64,000 nt of DNA, from the NCBI RefSeq assembly GCF_007829885.1, contig NZ_VIWW01000001.1, positions 3,658,001 through 3,722,000 on the forward strand. The letters are read 5' to 3'. The notes under the pieces are model-generated. The model saw only the letters and a list, made by a program, of their open reading frames with translations. It was not told where the DNA came from and did not search any database. Made by a program: the position numbers and the translations under genes. Positions 53,774 to 62,275 of the stretch are shown here, piece by piece. The number at the start of each line of letters is the position of its first letter. Within the stretch, counting starts at the first letter, position 1. This DNA comes from Streptomyces brevispora. Its GTDB lineage: Bacteria > Actinomycetota > Actinomycetes > Streptomycetales > Streptomycetaceae.

Positions 53774-54745
53774 GTGTCTCGCCGCTCATGTCGTACAGCC
53801 GCCTCCCTGATCCTCTTGCTGCTGCTGGTTGGCTGCACAAACGCTGGCGGAGGTCGCCCCGAGATCAACAGTACGGTGGCGCGTGAAACCGCGCAGACTC
53901 CACCTCCCGTCTCTGCCATTCCGGAAATCGATTCCGCAAACGATAAACCGCTGCCACTCGATGCGTACCTGGTGAAGCCGGGACAGCTGTCAATAATCAA
54001 CAAGGCGTATGCGAAGTCCATCTCTCTCTGCATGACACGATTTGGGTTCACCTATAAGCCCTCGGTGGAATCCCCGGGGCCGCGTGACAGTGATGCTCCT
54101 GTCACTCGGACAGACGGCCGGTACGGACACCAGAGTGCCCGATTGATGGCGAAGTGGGGCTATCATTCGGAAGGGGAGGCTTCGGTGAGCCGGTCCAGTT
54201 CTGAAGAATCCACGCAGAAAATAAGTCCGGACATGGTGGTCGCCGGGCGCGGTTCCTCCGACCCCAGGAAGGCTTTTGGGCCGGGCGGCCAAATAATTAA
54301 TGGAAAGACTGTGCCGTATCACGGCTGCATGGGCGAGGCGGTCAAGGAGTTGACCGGCAGAGTGGACGGTGCTCTGTATGACCCGCAAATCGCTATTGAT
54401 ATCAAACTGAAAACTCTGGACGAATCCCAACAAGACGATCGAACCAAAGCCGCATTCGCCAAGTGGTCGCAGTGCATGAAAATCAGGGGCTTCACCTACC
54501 AGGATCCCCTGGCGGCGGGAGGCGACCCGGAGTGGCGGAAGGCCGCGGAGCCTACTGCGCATGAACTGAAGGTGGCGACAGCGGACGCGGCATGTCGGCA
54601 CAAAAGTAACGTGGTGGGTGTTTGGTACGCAGTGGATTTCTCGTACCAGGAGAAAGCCATTGCAGGAAACGCCGCAGCCATGGCCCGCGTAAAAGCCGAC
54701 TTGGAATCTAAAATGAGGGTCGCCATGCAGGTGCTGGCAAAATGA
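53774..54745 (+). CDS. Cysteine-rich lipoprotein, second gene of module copy 2
   Basis: A 323-residue lipoprotein, the paralogue of 44085-45056. Lipobox LVGC (Cys21). Conserved motifs are PLDAYLVKPG, SLCMTRFGFTYK, INGKTVPYHGC, KWSQCMKIRGFTYQDP and ADAACRHKSNVVGVWYAV. The start is GTG 53774, with GAGATCGTCCAG-type weak RBS. Codon use is less GC-biased than in neighbours (AAA, ATA and TAT are frequent), as in its upstream partner. It is 114 bp after the small protein (112 bp in copy 1). Function unknown; surface receptor or immunity-like partner of the small protein is a hypothesis. Confidence 0.82.
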   Translation: MSRRSCRTAASLILLLLLVGCTNAGGGRPEINSTVARETAQTPPPVSAIPEIDSANDKPLPLDAYLVKPGQLSIINKAYAKSISLCMTRFGFTYKPSVESPGPRDSDAPVTRTDGRYGHQSARLMAKWGYHSEGEASVSRSSSEESTQKISPDMVVAGRGSSDPRKAFGPGGQIINGKTVPYHGCMGEAVKELTGRVDGALYDPQIAIDIKLKTLDESQQDDRTKAAFAKWSQCMKIRGFTYQDPLAAGGDPEWRKAAEPTAHELKVATADAACRHKSNVVGVWYAVDFSYQEKAIAGNAAAMARVKADLESKMRVAMQVLAK

Positions 54746-54961
54746 AGGATTTTCTCCGGTCTGCACCCGCAGTTGTGGACTCCTCCGCTACGGAAGTTAA
54801 AATCTTGATTTCGTGTCATTGCTCAGGCGAATCGGATGGGCACCTGCCCGGCTGATGATTCGAAGACGCGCAACAGCCGTTCGAGGACTCCGGGGCCTAC
54901 ATCCCGACCACGCGCCGCATCGTTACCCGCTCGGGGCCGTGACCCGGCCGAATGGCCCGCG

Positions 54962-55231
54962 TTCCCTCACGGCGACGCCCGCGCCGCCGCGGTCGCCGGT
55001 ACGGGGTTGTCCGCCCGGGTCGTCACCGCCGCGGCCCTGATCATGGCGTCCGTCTTCATCGTCCGACTCGCCCTCGTCCCCGCCGTGATGGCCATCGCGG
55101 GCAAGGAGATCTGGTACCACCCCAAGTGGTACGGACGGCTGATCCCCGACCCCGACATCGAGGGCGAGAAGCTCGAAGGGCACCTCGACCAGTCCAGTCA
55201 CGACAAGCAGCTCGTCGGGACCAACGTCTGA
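54962..55231 (+). pseudogene. C-terminal remnant of an MMPL/RND-type transporter
   Basis: About 90 codons resemble the end of MMPL transporters: ARVVTAAALIMASVF, then VRLALVPAVMAIAGKEIWYHP, and IPDPDIEGEKLEGHL. Between the two hydrophobic parts about 25 residues usual in the family are missing, so a second deletion has occurred inside the remnant. No start codon with RBS is seen upstream in frame. Confidence 0.7.
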
Positions 55232-55295
55232 CCCGCACCGGCACCAACGGTGAAGCCGGCCCGCGACACGGGCCGACACCGGCACGGTTTCAACC

Positions 55296-55339
55296 CACGG
55301 GGGCACCTTCGTCAACGGCCTGACGAAGGCGCCCCCGTG
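55296..55339. terminator. Strong hairpin terminator between MMPL and MFS remnants
   Basis: Stem CACGGGGGC-ACCTTCGTCA (55296-55314) with TGACGAAGG-CGCCCCCGTG (55321-55339). It ends both converging remnants and overlaps the restored-frame stop of the MFS gene. Confidence 0.85.
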
Positions 55340-56516
55340 CTCCCGCGACCCGCCACCACCACCGCGAGGCCCGCCGTCACCGCCCCGCACCACATGACGG
55401 CGCGGAGCGAGGTGTGGTCGACGATCGTGCCGCCGGTCAGCGCGCCGGCGGCCAGTGTTGCCTGGAAGAGGACGCGGTGAACAGGACCGTGGTGGCCTCG
55501 GGTGTTCGCGGGGCGGCGCGGGCGAACCAGGTCTGGGAGCAGACCGGGATCGCGCCGTAGCCGGGTCCCCAGACGATGAGCAGCGCGAGCGCGCCCGCGT
55601 CGCCCCGGCCGAGGACGGGCAGCAGCGCGGTCGCGGCGGCGATCGTCCCGGCGGCGGCTCCGAACGCGAGGCGTGGGGCGCGTGTGACCAGTACGCCGCC
55701 GATGAAGTTGCCCGCCACCCCCGCGGCGCCGTAGATCAGCAGGTATCCGGTGATCTGCCCCGGATCGGCCCGAGTGACCTGCCGCAGGAAGGGGGTGACG
55801 TAGGTGTACGCGGCGAAGTGGGCCAGTACGACGAGGAACGTCATCAGCAGGGCGTACCGGGTGCCCGTGCCGCGCAGCAGGGCGCGGAGTACCGAGGGGC
55901 GGGTGACCTCGGCCGGGGGCAGGGCGGGCAGGGTCAGGAGGAGCAGGGCCAGGACGCCGGTGCTCAGCAGCCCCATCGTCGCGAACGTGGTGCGCCAGCC
56001 CGCCAGATCACCGATGAGCGTGCCGACGGGGACGCCGAGGACGGAGCCGAGGGGTACGGCCGAGAAGATGACCGCCGTCGCCCGTCCCGTCGATGCCGGG
56101 CGGACCAGCCGGCCGGCCAGTCCGGCGCCGATCGACCAGACGCCGCCGATGGTGATGCCGACCAGCACCCGGGCGACCAGCACCAGCCAGAAGGCCGTCG
56201 CGGCGGCGGTGAGGGAGTTGGCCACCGCGAGCAGCAGGACGAGGGCGCAGAGCATCAGCCTGCGGTCTACGCGGGCCGTCGCGACAGTCACGGTCGGGGC
56301 GGCGACCGCGGCAAGGAGCCCCGGCCTGGTCGTCATCAGGCCCGCCGTGCCGTCCGCGACGCCGAACTCGGCCCCGATCGGCGTCAGCAGACCGATCGCC
56401 AGGATCTCGGTGGTGACGATGGCGAAGAGGGCCAGCGTCATGGAGAGCACGGCCGACCGGCCGCGTAAGGGCGTGCGGGGTGGGGCGCCGGTGGGGGTGG
56501 AGACCGTGATGGACAT
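55312..56516 (-). pseudogene. MFS transporter with 2-nt frameshift near the C-terminus
   Basis: The start ATG 56516 opens a good AraJ/Cmx-type MFS (MSITVSTPTG, then LALFAIVTTEILAIGLLTPIG; 10-11 predicted helices). Near 55464-55472 the reading TCC-TCT-TCC-AGG gives SSSRQHWPPAR and an early stop at 55437. Removing two bases (a TC unit) restores SFQATLAAGALTGGTIVDHT and the last helix to a stop at 55312-55314. Either the gene is broken or a dinucleotide slip exists in this assembly. The truncated protein lacks the last helix. Confidence 0.75.
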
Positions 56517-56635
56517 GGCGGGGCCGTCCTGTGCTCGGTGGAGCGGGGCTGTTCTCCCCAGTTCACAAGCGCACGCGGCCGGTGTCCGGCAGGTTCGCGA
56601 CGTCAACGTCGCCCACCGGGGGATGTCACGTTCCC

Positions 56636-56699
56636 GCCGGAGACGCCGACCGGAGACGCCGACCGGAGTCGCCGACCGGAAACGCTGGCCGGAAACGCC
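56636..56699. repeat. 13-bp tandem repeat, five copies
   Basis: The unit GACCGGAGACGCC and variants start at about 56636, 56648, 56661, 56674 and 56687. It lies between the C40-peptidase terminator and the MFS start region, in a 272-bp gap without a gene. Confidence 0.8.
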
Positions 56700-56739
56700 G
56701 AAGGGCCGCCGCTCCCGAGCGGGGGAGCGGCGGCCCTTC
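56700..56739 (-). terminator. Hairpin terminator after the C40 peptidase gene
   Basis: Stem GAAGGGCCGCCGCTCC (56700-56715) with GGAGCGGCGGCCCTTC (56724-56739), 16 bp and perfect, loop CGAGCGGG. It is 50 bp after the stop. Confidence 0.87.
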
Positions 56740-56788
56740 GATGTGCGCCGAGGCGCTTGTGAATCCGTGAACTCAGGGGGGATACGAC

Positions 56789-57625
56789 TCAGAGGATGCG
56801 GACCGCGCCGGTCGGCATGTCGTAGTCCAGGGGGCGCTGCACCACACCGGTGGAGGAGTTCTGCGCGCCGACGAACTGGCCGCCGCCCACATAGACACCC
56901 ACGTGGTACGCGCTGCCCGCGCTGCCCCAGTAAAGGATGTCGCCCGGCTGGAGGTTGCCGAGCCCGACCTGGGTGCCTGCGGTCGACTGGCTCTGCGAGA
57001 CGCGCGGCAGGTCGACGCCCACCGTGCGGAACGCGGCCTGGACGAGGCCGGAGCAGTCCCACGAGTTGGGGCCGGTGCCGCCGGGCACGTACGCGTCGCC
57101 GACCTGCGCCTGCACGAACGCGACGACGGAGGCCGCGGAGCCCGTGGCGGCCGAGGAGACCGGTGCCGAGGCGGTCGACACCGAGGAACCGGATGCCGAG
57201 GAGCCCGAGGGGGCGCTGAGCGTCGTGCGCTCGGCGGTGCGGGAGGCGCGCTCGGCGGCCTCCGCCTTGGCCTTGGCGGCCGCTTCGGCCTTCTTCTTGG
57301 CCTCGTCCTTGCGGACGGCCTCGGCCTTGGCCTTCTTGGCGGCCTTGGCGGCGGTCGTGGCCGCTGCGTCCTCGTGGGCCTGCGTCTCCAGGTCCAGGGC
57401 GACCTGCTGCGTGGCCTCGGCGGACGCCGCGACGGTGGTGGAGAGCCCGGCCGTGATGGTGGGCATCTCGATGGTCTGGGTCACCGGCTCGGCCTGGGCC
57501 GGACCGGCAGCGCCTGCGACCGCGATGGTGCTGAGGACACCACCGGCAACTCCGGCTCGGAGCGCCGTCTTCGAGGCGTTCCGGCGGGGCTTCCGGTGGC
57601 TGGGTATGAGAGCGGTGTGGGACAT
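56789..57625 (-). CDS. Secreted NlpC/P60 (C40) peptidoglycan endopeptidase
   Basis: A 278-residue exported peptidase. The signal peptide ends near residue 46 (AVAGAAGPAQAEP). An Ala/Lys/Glu-rich helical region (about 85-130) is likely a coiled coil, then a Ser/Ala linker. The C-terminal NlpC/P60 domain (about 163-278) has catalytic Cys191 in NSWDCSGLVQAAF and His241 in AYHVGVYVGGG. It cleaves cell-wall stem peptides. ATG 57625 is chosen by signal-peptide position. Such genes sometimes carry a c-di-AMP (ydaO) riboswitch; I did not recognise one in this leader. Confidence 0.92.
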   Translation of the reverse strand: MSHTALIPSHRKPRRNASKTALRAGVAGGVLSTIAVAGAAGPAQAEPVTQTIEMPTITAGLSTTVAASAEATQQVALDLETQAHEDAAATTAAKAAKKAKAEAVRKDEAKKKAEAAAKAKAEAAERASRTAERTTLSAPSGSSASGSSVSTASAPVSSAATGSAASVVAFVQAQVGDAYVPGGTGPNSWDCSGLVQAAFRTVGVDLPRVSQSQSTAGTQVGLGNLQPGDILYWGSAGSAYHVGVYVGGGQFVGAQNSSTGVVQRPLDYDMPTGAVRIL

Positions 57626-58340
57626 GGGTACTAGCGCTATCAGGGCCCCCGGGGTCCCATCAAGAAACGTGTGTTGCGACACAGTTACGTCCGGAATCTG
57701 TGAATCCGCTTTCCGGCGGCCCTTATTGACGCCGTAACGGGCAAAACGGACGGACGTGATCATGGCCGTGATCACGGGTTTTCGGCAATACGCCCGAATT
57801 GCCCGGCACCTACCATCCGCTCACGCCGTTGGCCAAGCCCGCTTGTATGAGGGAAGCCGTCGGGTGACGCAGGTCACAGCATGGTCTCGGCGTGACGGGT
57901 GCGCGAACGCTTCGCGCGAGGGAGCGCGGGACGGGCGGGGTGCCGGGTGAGGGTCGGCCGGGAATCGGCGGCGCACAGTGGCCCATTCGCCCGGAACGGG
58001 GTCGATGTCGGGAACCTTCCGCTTCGACCCTCGTGAACCACTGCCTGGGTGTCCGGTTGGCCCGGAGGTCACCCCAGAGTGGGGCAGATCCCTATATCAC
58101 CGCATCGCGTCCATCTCCAATTTGGTTCTCGGCGGCGCGGCTTGATACGGCAGCACCCCTTTGACCAGCGTCAACGGCATCGAATGTCACGTCTCGTGAT
58201 CACTCGACCGCTTCGTGTACGAAGATCACCGCTCATCCGACTTCATGATCGTTCGTCAGGTGGTGGAGATCACAAAGACGTTGTCGTACCCCGTGTCGCA
58301 GATCACAGGATGGCGGGCATAGGATGCGGGGCAGTCGGGC
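57626..58340. other. Long gene-free divergent region between C40 peptidase and nuoA
   Basis: About 715 bp without a supported gene. The left 200 bp probably hold the peptidase promoter and leader. An inverted repeat with 7-bp arms (GTGATCA...TGATCAC) lies at 57756-57775, inside CGTGATCATGGCCGTGATCACG, and may bind a regulator. The middle has hairpin-rich GC DNA; the right part precedes the nuo transcript. I see no tRNA or sRNA. Confidence 0.55.
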
Positions 58341-58358
58341 TTGTGAACTGCCTCACAT
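58341..58358. promoter_or_regulatory. Candidate Rex operator upstream of nuoA (TTGTGAACTGCCTCACAT)
   Basis: The core TGTGAACTGCCTCACA matches 12 of 16 positions of the Streptomyces Rex operator TGTGAACGCGTTCACA; the half-sites match fully except near the centre. It is 81 bp upstream of the nuoA GTG. Rex control of nuo by NADH/NAD+ is known in S. coelicolor, which supports the call. Confidence 0.6.
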
Positions 58359-58438
58359 GTGCACGATCTTGGTGAGGCGGCGAGCCAGATGGCCCGATGA
58401 GGTCCAACGGTCAAGGACGACTGGAAGGAGCGAGGAGC

Positions 58439-58798
58439 GTGAATGCCTACGCGCCCATCCTCGTGCTCGGTGCCCTCGGGGCAGGGTTTGCGATCTTCTC
58501 CGTGATCAGCGCCACGCTTATCGGCCCCAAGCGCTACAACCGGGCAAAGCTCGAAGCGTACGAGTGCGGTATCGAACCCACCCCCACTCCAGCCGGAGGC
58601 GGCCGCTTTCCGATCAAGTACTACCTGACGGCGATGCTCTTCATCGTCTTCGACATCGAGATCGTCTTCCTCTATCCCTGGGCGGTCACCTTCGACGCCC
58701 TGGGGATTTTCGGGCTCGTCGAGATGCTGCTCTTCGTGCTCACCGTCTTCGTCGCCTATGCGTATGTATGGCGTCGCGGCGGCCTGGAATGGGACTGA
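58439..58798 (+). CDS. nuoA: NADH-quinone oxidoreductase subunit A
   Basis: A 119-residue membrane subunit of complex I with three helices (about 7-27, 62-82 and 88-108). It has the conserved KLEAYECGIEPT loop, which contacts the quinone site, and FPIKYYLTAMLFIVFDIEIVF. The GTG at 58439 follows GGAGCGAGGAG. It heads the nuo operon, with nuoB 18 bp later. Confidence 0.95.
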   Translation: MNAYAPILVLGALGAGFAIFSVISATLIGPKRYNRAKLEAYECGIEPTPTPAGGGRFPIKYYLTAMLFIVFDIEIVFLYPWAVTFDALGIFGLVEMLLFVLTVFVAYAYVWRRGGLEWD

Positions 58799-58816
58799 GG
58801 GGCTGAGGGGCACACC

Positions 58817-59371
58817 ATGGGACTCGAAGAGAAGCTGCCCAGCGGCTTCGTGCTGACCACTGTCGAGCAGGCCGCCGGCTGGGTACGGAAGTCGTCCGTA
58901 TTCCCCGCCACCTTCGGCCTCGCCTGCTGCGCCATCGAGATGATGACGACCGGGGCCGGGCGCTACGACCTGGCCCGGTTCGGGATGGAGGTCTTCCGCG
59001 GATCGCCGCGGCAGGCGGACCTGATGATCGTGGCAGGGCGGGTCAGCCAGAAGATGGCGCCCGTCCTGCGGCAGGTCTACGACCAGATGCCGAATCCCAA
59101 GTGGGTCATCTCCATGGGGGTTTGCGCGTCATCGGGCGGAATGTTCAATAATTACGCCATTGTTCAGGGTGTTGATCATATTGTCCCGGTTGATATTTAT
59201 TTGCCGGGTTGTCCGCCGCGTCCCGAGATGCTGATCGACGCGATCCTCAAGCTCCACCAGAAGATCCAGGGCTCCAAGCTCGGGGTCAACGCGGAGGAGG
59301 CCGCCCGCGAGGCGGAGGAAGCGGCGCTCAACGCACTGCCCCTGATCGAGATGAAGGGGCTGCTCCGGTGA
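58817..59371 (+). CDS. nuoB: NADH-quinone oxidoreductase subunit B
   Basis: A 184-residue peripheral subunit carrying cluster N2, the last iron-sulfur centre before quinone. Ligands are the CC pair in [10 protein letters not shown], Cys in [10 protein letters not shown] and Cys in LPGCPPRPE. Codons at about 59140-59215 ([20 protein letters not shown]) are strikingly AT-rich (AAT, ATT, GTT, GAT, TAT, TTG), unlike the rest of the gene. ATG 58817 follows GAGGGG. The stop overlaps nuoC by 4 bp. Confidence 0.95.
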   Translation: MGLEEKLPSGFVLTTVEQAAGWVRKSSVFPATFGLACCAIEMMTTGAGRYDLARFGMEVFRGSPRQADLMIVAGRVSQKMAPVLRQVYDQMPNPKWVISMGVCASSGGMFNNYAIVQGVDHIVPVDIYLPGCPPRPEMLIDAILKLHQKIQGSKLGVNAEEAAREAEEAALNALPLIEMKGLLR

Positions 59372-60093
59372 GCGGGAACGACAACCACAGCGAGCCGAAC
59401 GCCAACGGCGTCCCCTCCCCGCGCGACGAGACCGGCGAGGTCATCGGCGTGCGCAGGGGCATGTTCGGCGCCGACAACGGCGGCGACACCTCCGGCTACG
59501 GCGGGCTCATCCGCACGGTCACCCTGCCGGGCGCCACCTCGCGTCCGTACGGCGGCTGGTTCGACGAGGTGGCCGACGAGCTCGAAGGGGCCCTGGAGGA
59601 ACAGGGTCTGCTTCCCGACAACGCCATCGAGAAGACCGTCGTCGACCGCGGCGAACTCACCTTCCACATCGCCCGCGAGCACCTGCCCACCGTCGCCAGG
59701 ACCCTGCGCGACGACCCGGCACTGCGCTTCGAACTCTGTACGGGGGTGAGCGGCGTCCACTTCCTCGGTGACAAGGGACGCGAGCTGCACGCCGTCTACC
59801 ACCTGCGGTCCCTCACCCACGGCCGGCTCATCCGGCTCGAGGTGTCCGCACCGGACAGCGATCCGCACATCCCGTCCCTCGTCGCGGTCTACCCGACCAA
59901 CGACTGGCACGAGCGCGAGACCTACGACTTCTTCGGGCTCATCTTCGACGGGCACCCCGCCCTCACGCGGATCATGATGCCGGACGACTGGCAGGGCTTC
60001 CCGCAGCGCAAGGACTACCCGCTCGGCGGCATCGCCGTCGAGTACAAGGGCGCCCAGATCCCGGCTCCGGACCAGCGGAGGTCGTACTCCTGA
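59368..60093 (+). CDS. nuoC: NADH-quinone oxidoreductase subunit C
   Basis: A 241-residue peripheral-arm subunit. The conserved C-terminal part is [37 protein letters not shown], then [10 protein letters not shown]. The N-terminal 45 residues ([26 protein letters not shown]) are an actinobacterial extension. It starts at GTG 59368 inside the nuoB stop and shares one base with nuoD at 60093. Confidence 0.95.
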   Translation: MSGNDNHSEPNANGVPSPRDETGEVIGVRRGMFGADNGGDTSGYGGLIRTVTLPGATSRPYGGWFDEVADELEGALEEQGLLPDNAIEKTVVDRGELTFHIAREHLPTVARTLRDDPALRFELCTGVSGVHFLGDKGRELHAVYHLRSLTHGRLIRLEVSAPDSDPHIPSLVAVYPTNDWHERETYDFFGLIFDGHPALTRIMMPDDWQGFPQRKDYPLGGIAVEYKGAQIPAPDQRRSYS

Positions 60094-61415
60094 TGACCAC
60101 TCCCCACGCAACACCCAGGGCCACGACCGAGGGGACTGTATATACAGTCACCGGCGGCGACTGGGACGAGGTCGTCCAGTCGGCGGCCGCCTCCGACGAC
60201 GAGCGCATCATCGTCAACATGGGTCCCCAGCACCCGTCCACACACGGTGTGCTCCGGCTGATCCTGGAGATCGACGGCGAGACCGTCACCGAGGCCCGCT
60301 GCGGCATCGGCTACCTCCACACCGGCATCGAGAAGAACCTCGAATTCCGGAACTGGACGCAGGGCACCACCTTCGTCACGCGCATGGACTACCTGACGCC
60401 GTTCTTCAACGAGACGGCGTACTGCCTGGGGGTGGAGAAGCTCCTCGGCATCGAGGACCAGATCCCCGACCGGGCCACCGTCCTGCGCGTGCTGCTGATG
60501 GAGCTCAACCGGATCTCCTCGCACCTGGTGTGCATCGCCACCGGTGGCATGGAGCTCGGCGCCACGACGATCATGATCTACGGCTTCCGCGACCGTGAAC
60601 TCGTTCTCGACCTCTTCGAGCTGATCACCGGCCTCCGGATGAACCACGCGTTCGTCCGGCCCGGCGGACTCGCCCAGGACCTGCCCCCGGGCGCGGTCGA
60701 CCAGCTGCGCGAGTTCGTGAAGACCATGAAGAAGAACCTGCCGGAGTACGACAAGCTCGCCACCGGCAACCCCATCTTCAAGGCCCGTATGCAGGACGTC
60801 GGCTATCTCGACCTGACCGGCTGCATGGCGCTCGGCGCCACCGGTCCCGTCCTGCGCTCCGCCGGACTCCCGCACGACCTGCGCAAGACCGACCCCTACT
60901 GCGGGTACGAGAACTACGAGTTCGACGTCCCCACGGCGGACAGCTGCGACTCCTACGGCCGCTTCCTCATCCGTCTCGAGGAGATGCGCCAGTCGCTGCG
61001 GATCGTCGAGCAGTGCATCGACCGGCTCGCCCCCGGCCCGGTCATGGTCGCCGACAAGAAGATCGCCTGGCCCGCGCAGCTCGCGCTCGGACCGGACGGG
61101 CTCGGCAACTCGCTCGACCACATCAGGAAGATCATGGGCACCTCCATGGAGGCCCTGATCCACCACTTCAAGCTGGTGACCGAGGGCTTCCGGGTCCCGG
61201 CCGGGCAGACGTACACCGCGGTCGAGTCGCCCAAGGGCGAACTCGGCGTGCACGTCGTCTCGGACGGCGGCACCCGCCCCTACCGGGTCCACTTCCGTGA
61301 CCCGTCCTTCACCAATCTCCAGGCCATGGCGGCGATGTGCGAGGGCGGCCAGGTCGCCGACGTCATCGTCGCCGTCGCGTCCATCGACCCCGTGATGGGA
61401 GGCGTCGACCGGTGA
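60093..61415 (+). CDS. nuoD: NADH-quinone oxidoreductase subunit D
   Basis: A 440-residue 49-kDa-type subunit that forms the quinone pocket with NuoB. Key sequences are [60 protein letters not shown] and the C-terminal [22 protein letters not shown] perfect 16-bp AT-rich palindrome (60134-60149, GACTGTATATACAGTC) lies in codons 14-19, in the nonconserved N-terminal tail. It is coupled to nuoC and nuoE by overlaps. Confidence 0.95.
   Translation: MTTPHATPRATTEGTVYTVTGGDWDEVVQSAAASDDERIIVNMGPQHPSTHGVLRLILEIDGETVTEARCGIGYLHTGIEKNLEFRNWTQGTTFVTRMDYLTPFFNETAYCLGVEKLLGIEDQIPDRATVLRVLLMELNRISSHLVCIATGGMELGATTIMIYGFRDRELVLDLFELITGLRMNHAFVRPGGLAQDLPPGAVDQLREFVKTMKKNLPEYDKLATGNPIFKARMQDVGYLDLTGCMALGATGPVLRSAGLPHDLRKTDPYCGYENYEFDVPTADSCDSYGRFLIRLEEMRQSLRIVEQCIDRLAPGPVMVADKKIAWPAQLALGPDGLGNSLDHIRKIMGTSMEALIHHFKLVTEGFRVPAGQTYTAVESPKGELGVHVVSDGGTRPYRVHFRDPSFTNLQAMAAMCEGGQVADVIVAVASIDPVMGGVDR
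60134..60149. promoter_or_regulatory. Perfect 16-bp palindrome in the nuoD 5' coding region
   Basis: GACTGTATATACAGTC, fully symmetric and AT-rich in a GC-rich gene. The core GTATATAC is typical of GntR-family operators. It could be a regulator site or an accident of codon choice; location inside the operon makes an attenuating role possible. Confidence 0.45.
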
Positions 61416-62275
61416 CCGAAGCACGCAGCGAAGTCAGTCTGGGGATGCCGCAGCTCCCCGCCCCCGCCTACCCGGCCGAGGTGCGCGCCAGGCTCGAAGC
61501 GGATGCGAAGGAGGTGATCGCCCGCTACCCCGGCAGCCGCTCCGCGCTGCTGCCGCTGCTGCACCTCGTGCAGTCGGAGGAGGGGTACGTCTCCCGTACG
61601 GGCATGGCGTTCTGCGCCGAGCTGCTCGGCCTCACCACCGCCGAGGTCACCGCGGTCGCCACCTTCTACACGATGTACCGCCGCAGGCCGAGCGGCGACT
61701 ACCAGGTCGGCGTCTGCACCAACACGCTCTGCGCGGTGATGGGCGGCGACGCGATCTTCGACCGGCTCAAGGACCACCTCGGCGTCGGCAACGACGAGAC
61801 GACCGAGGACGGCAAGGTCACCCTCGAACACATCGAGTGCAACGCGGCCTGCGACTTCGCGCCCGTCGTGATGGTGAACTGGGAGTTCTTCGACAACCAG
61901 ACGCCCGAGAGCGCGACGCAGCTGGTCGACGACCTGATCGCCGGCCGCACCGTCGAGCCGACCCGCGGCGCCCCGCTGTGCTCGTACAAGGAGACCGCCC
62001 GGATACTGGCCGGTTTCCCCGACGAGCGCCCCGGTGCCGTCCAGGCCACCGGCGGTGCCGGACCCGCCTCGCTGATCGGCCTGAAGCTGGCCAAGGGCGA
62101 GGCCACCGGACAGCCGCGGGTGGTCTCTCCGCGTGGTGAGACCCCGCGCGACCAAGCCCCGCGCGACGAACCGCACAAGGGCGCCGAGCACCTCAGCTCC
62201 CACGACGCACCGCAGCAGACCTCGGCATCCGACCCGGACCACCCGGCCGGTCCCGCCGCCGAGGAGGGGGAGTGA
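61412..62275 (+). CDS. nuoE: NADH-quinone oxidoreductase subunit E
   Basis: A 287-residue 24-kDa-type subunit with the [2Fe-2S] cluster N1a. Ligands are Cys pairs in [13 protein letters not shown] and [12 protein letters not shown]. The first 180 residues are the family core; the C-terminal 90 residues are a Pro/Asp/Glu/His-rich tail of low complexity ([20 protein letters not shown]), longer than in most bacteria. GTG 61412 overlaps the nuoD stop. Confidence 0.94.
   Translation: MTEARSEVSLGMPQLPAPAYPAEVRARLEADAKEVIARYPGSRSALLPLLHLVQSEEGYVSRTGMAFCAELLGLTTAEVTAVATFYTMYRRRPSGDYQVGVCTNTLCAVMGGDAIFDRLKDHLGVGNDETTEDGKVTLEHIECNAACDFAPVVMVNWEFFDNQTPESATQLVDDLIAGRTVEPTRGAPLCSYKETARILAGFPDERPGAVQATGGAGPASLIGLKLAKGEATGQPRVVSPRGETPRDQAPRDEPHKGAEHLSSHDAPQQTSASDPDHPAGPAAEEGE

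Noticed and set aside
57626..58340. c-di-AMP (ydaO) riboswitch in front of the C40 peptidase
   Set aside because: Such riboswitches precede similar genes, but I could not find the characteristic conserved blocks in this leader; a covariance-model search would decide.
60134..60149. LexA (SOS) box
   Set aside because: Resembles the E. coli consensus superficially, but Streptomyces LexA boxes have GAAC-N4-GTTC, and the site is inside a coding region.
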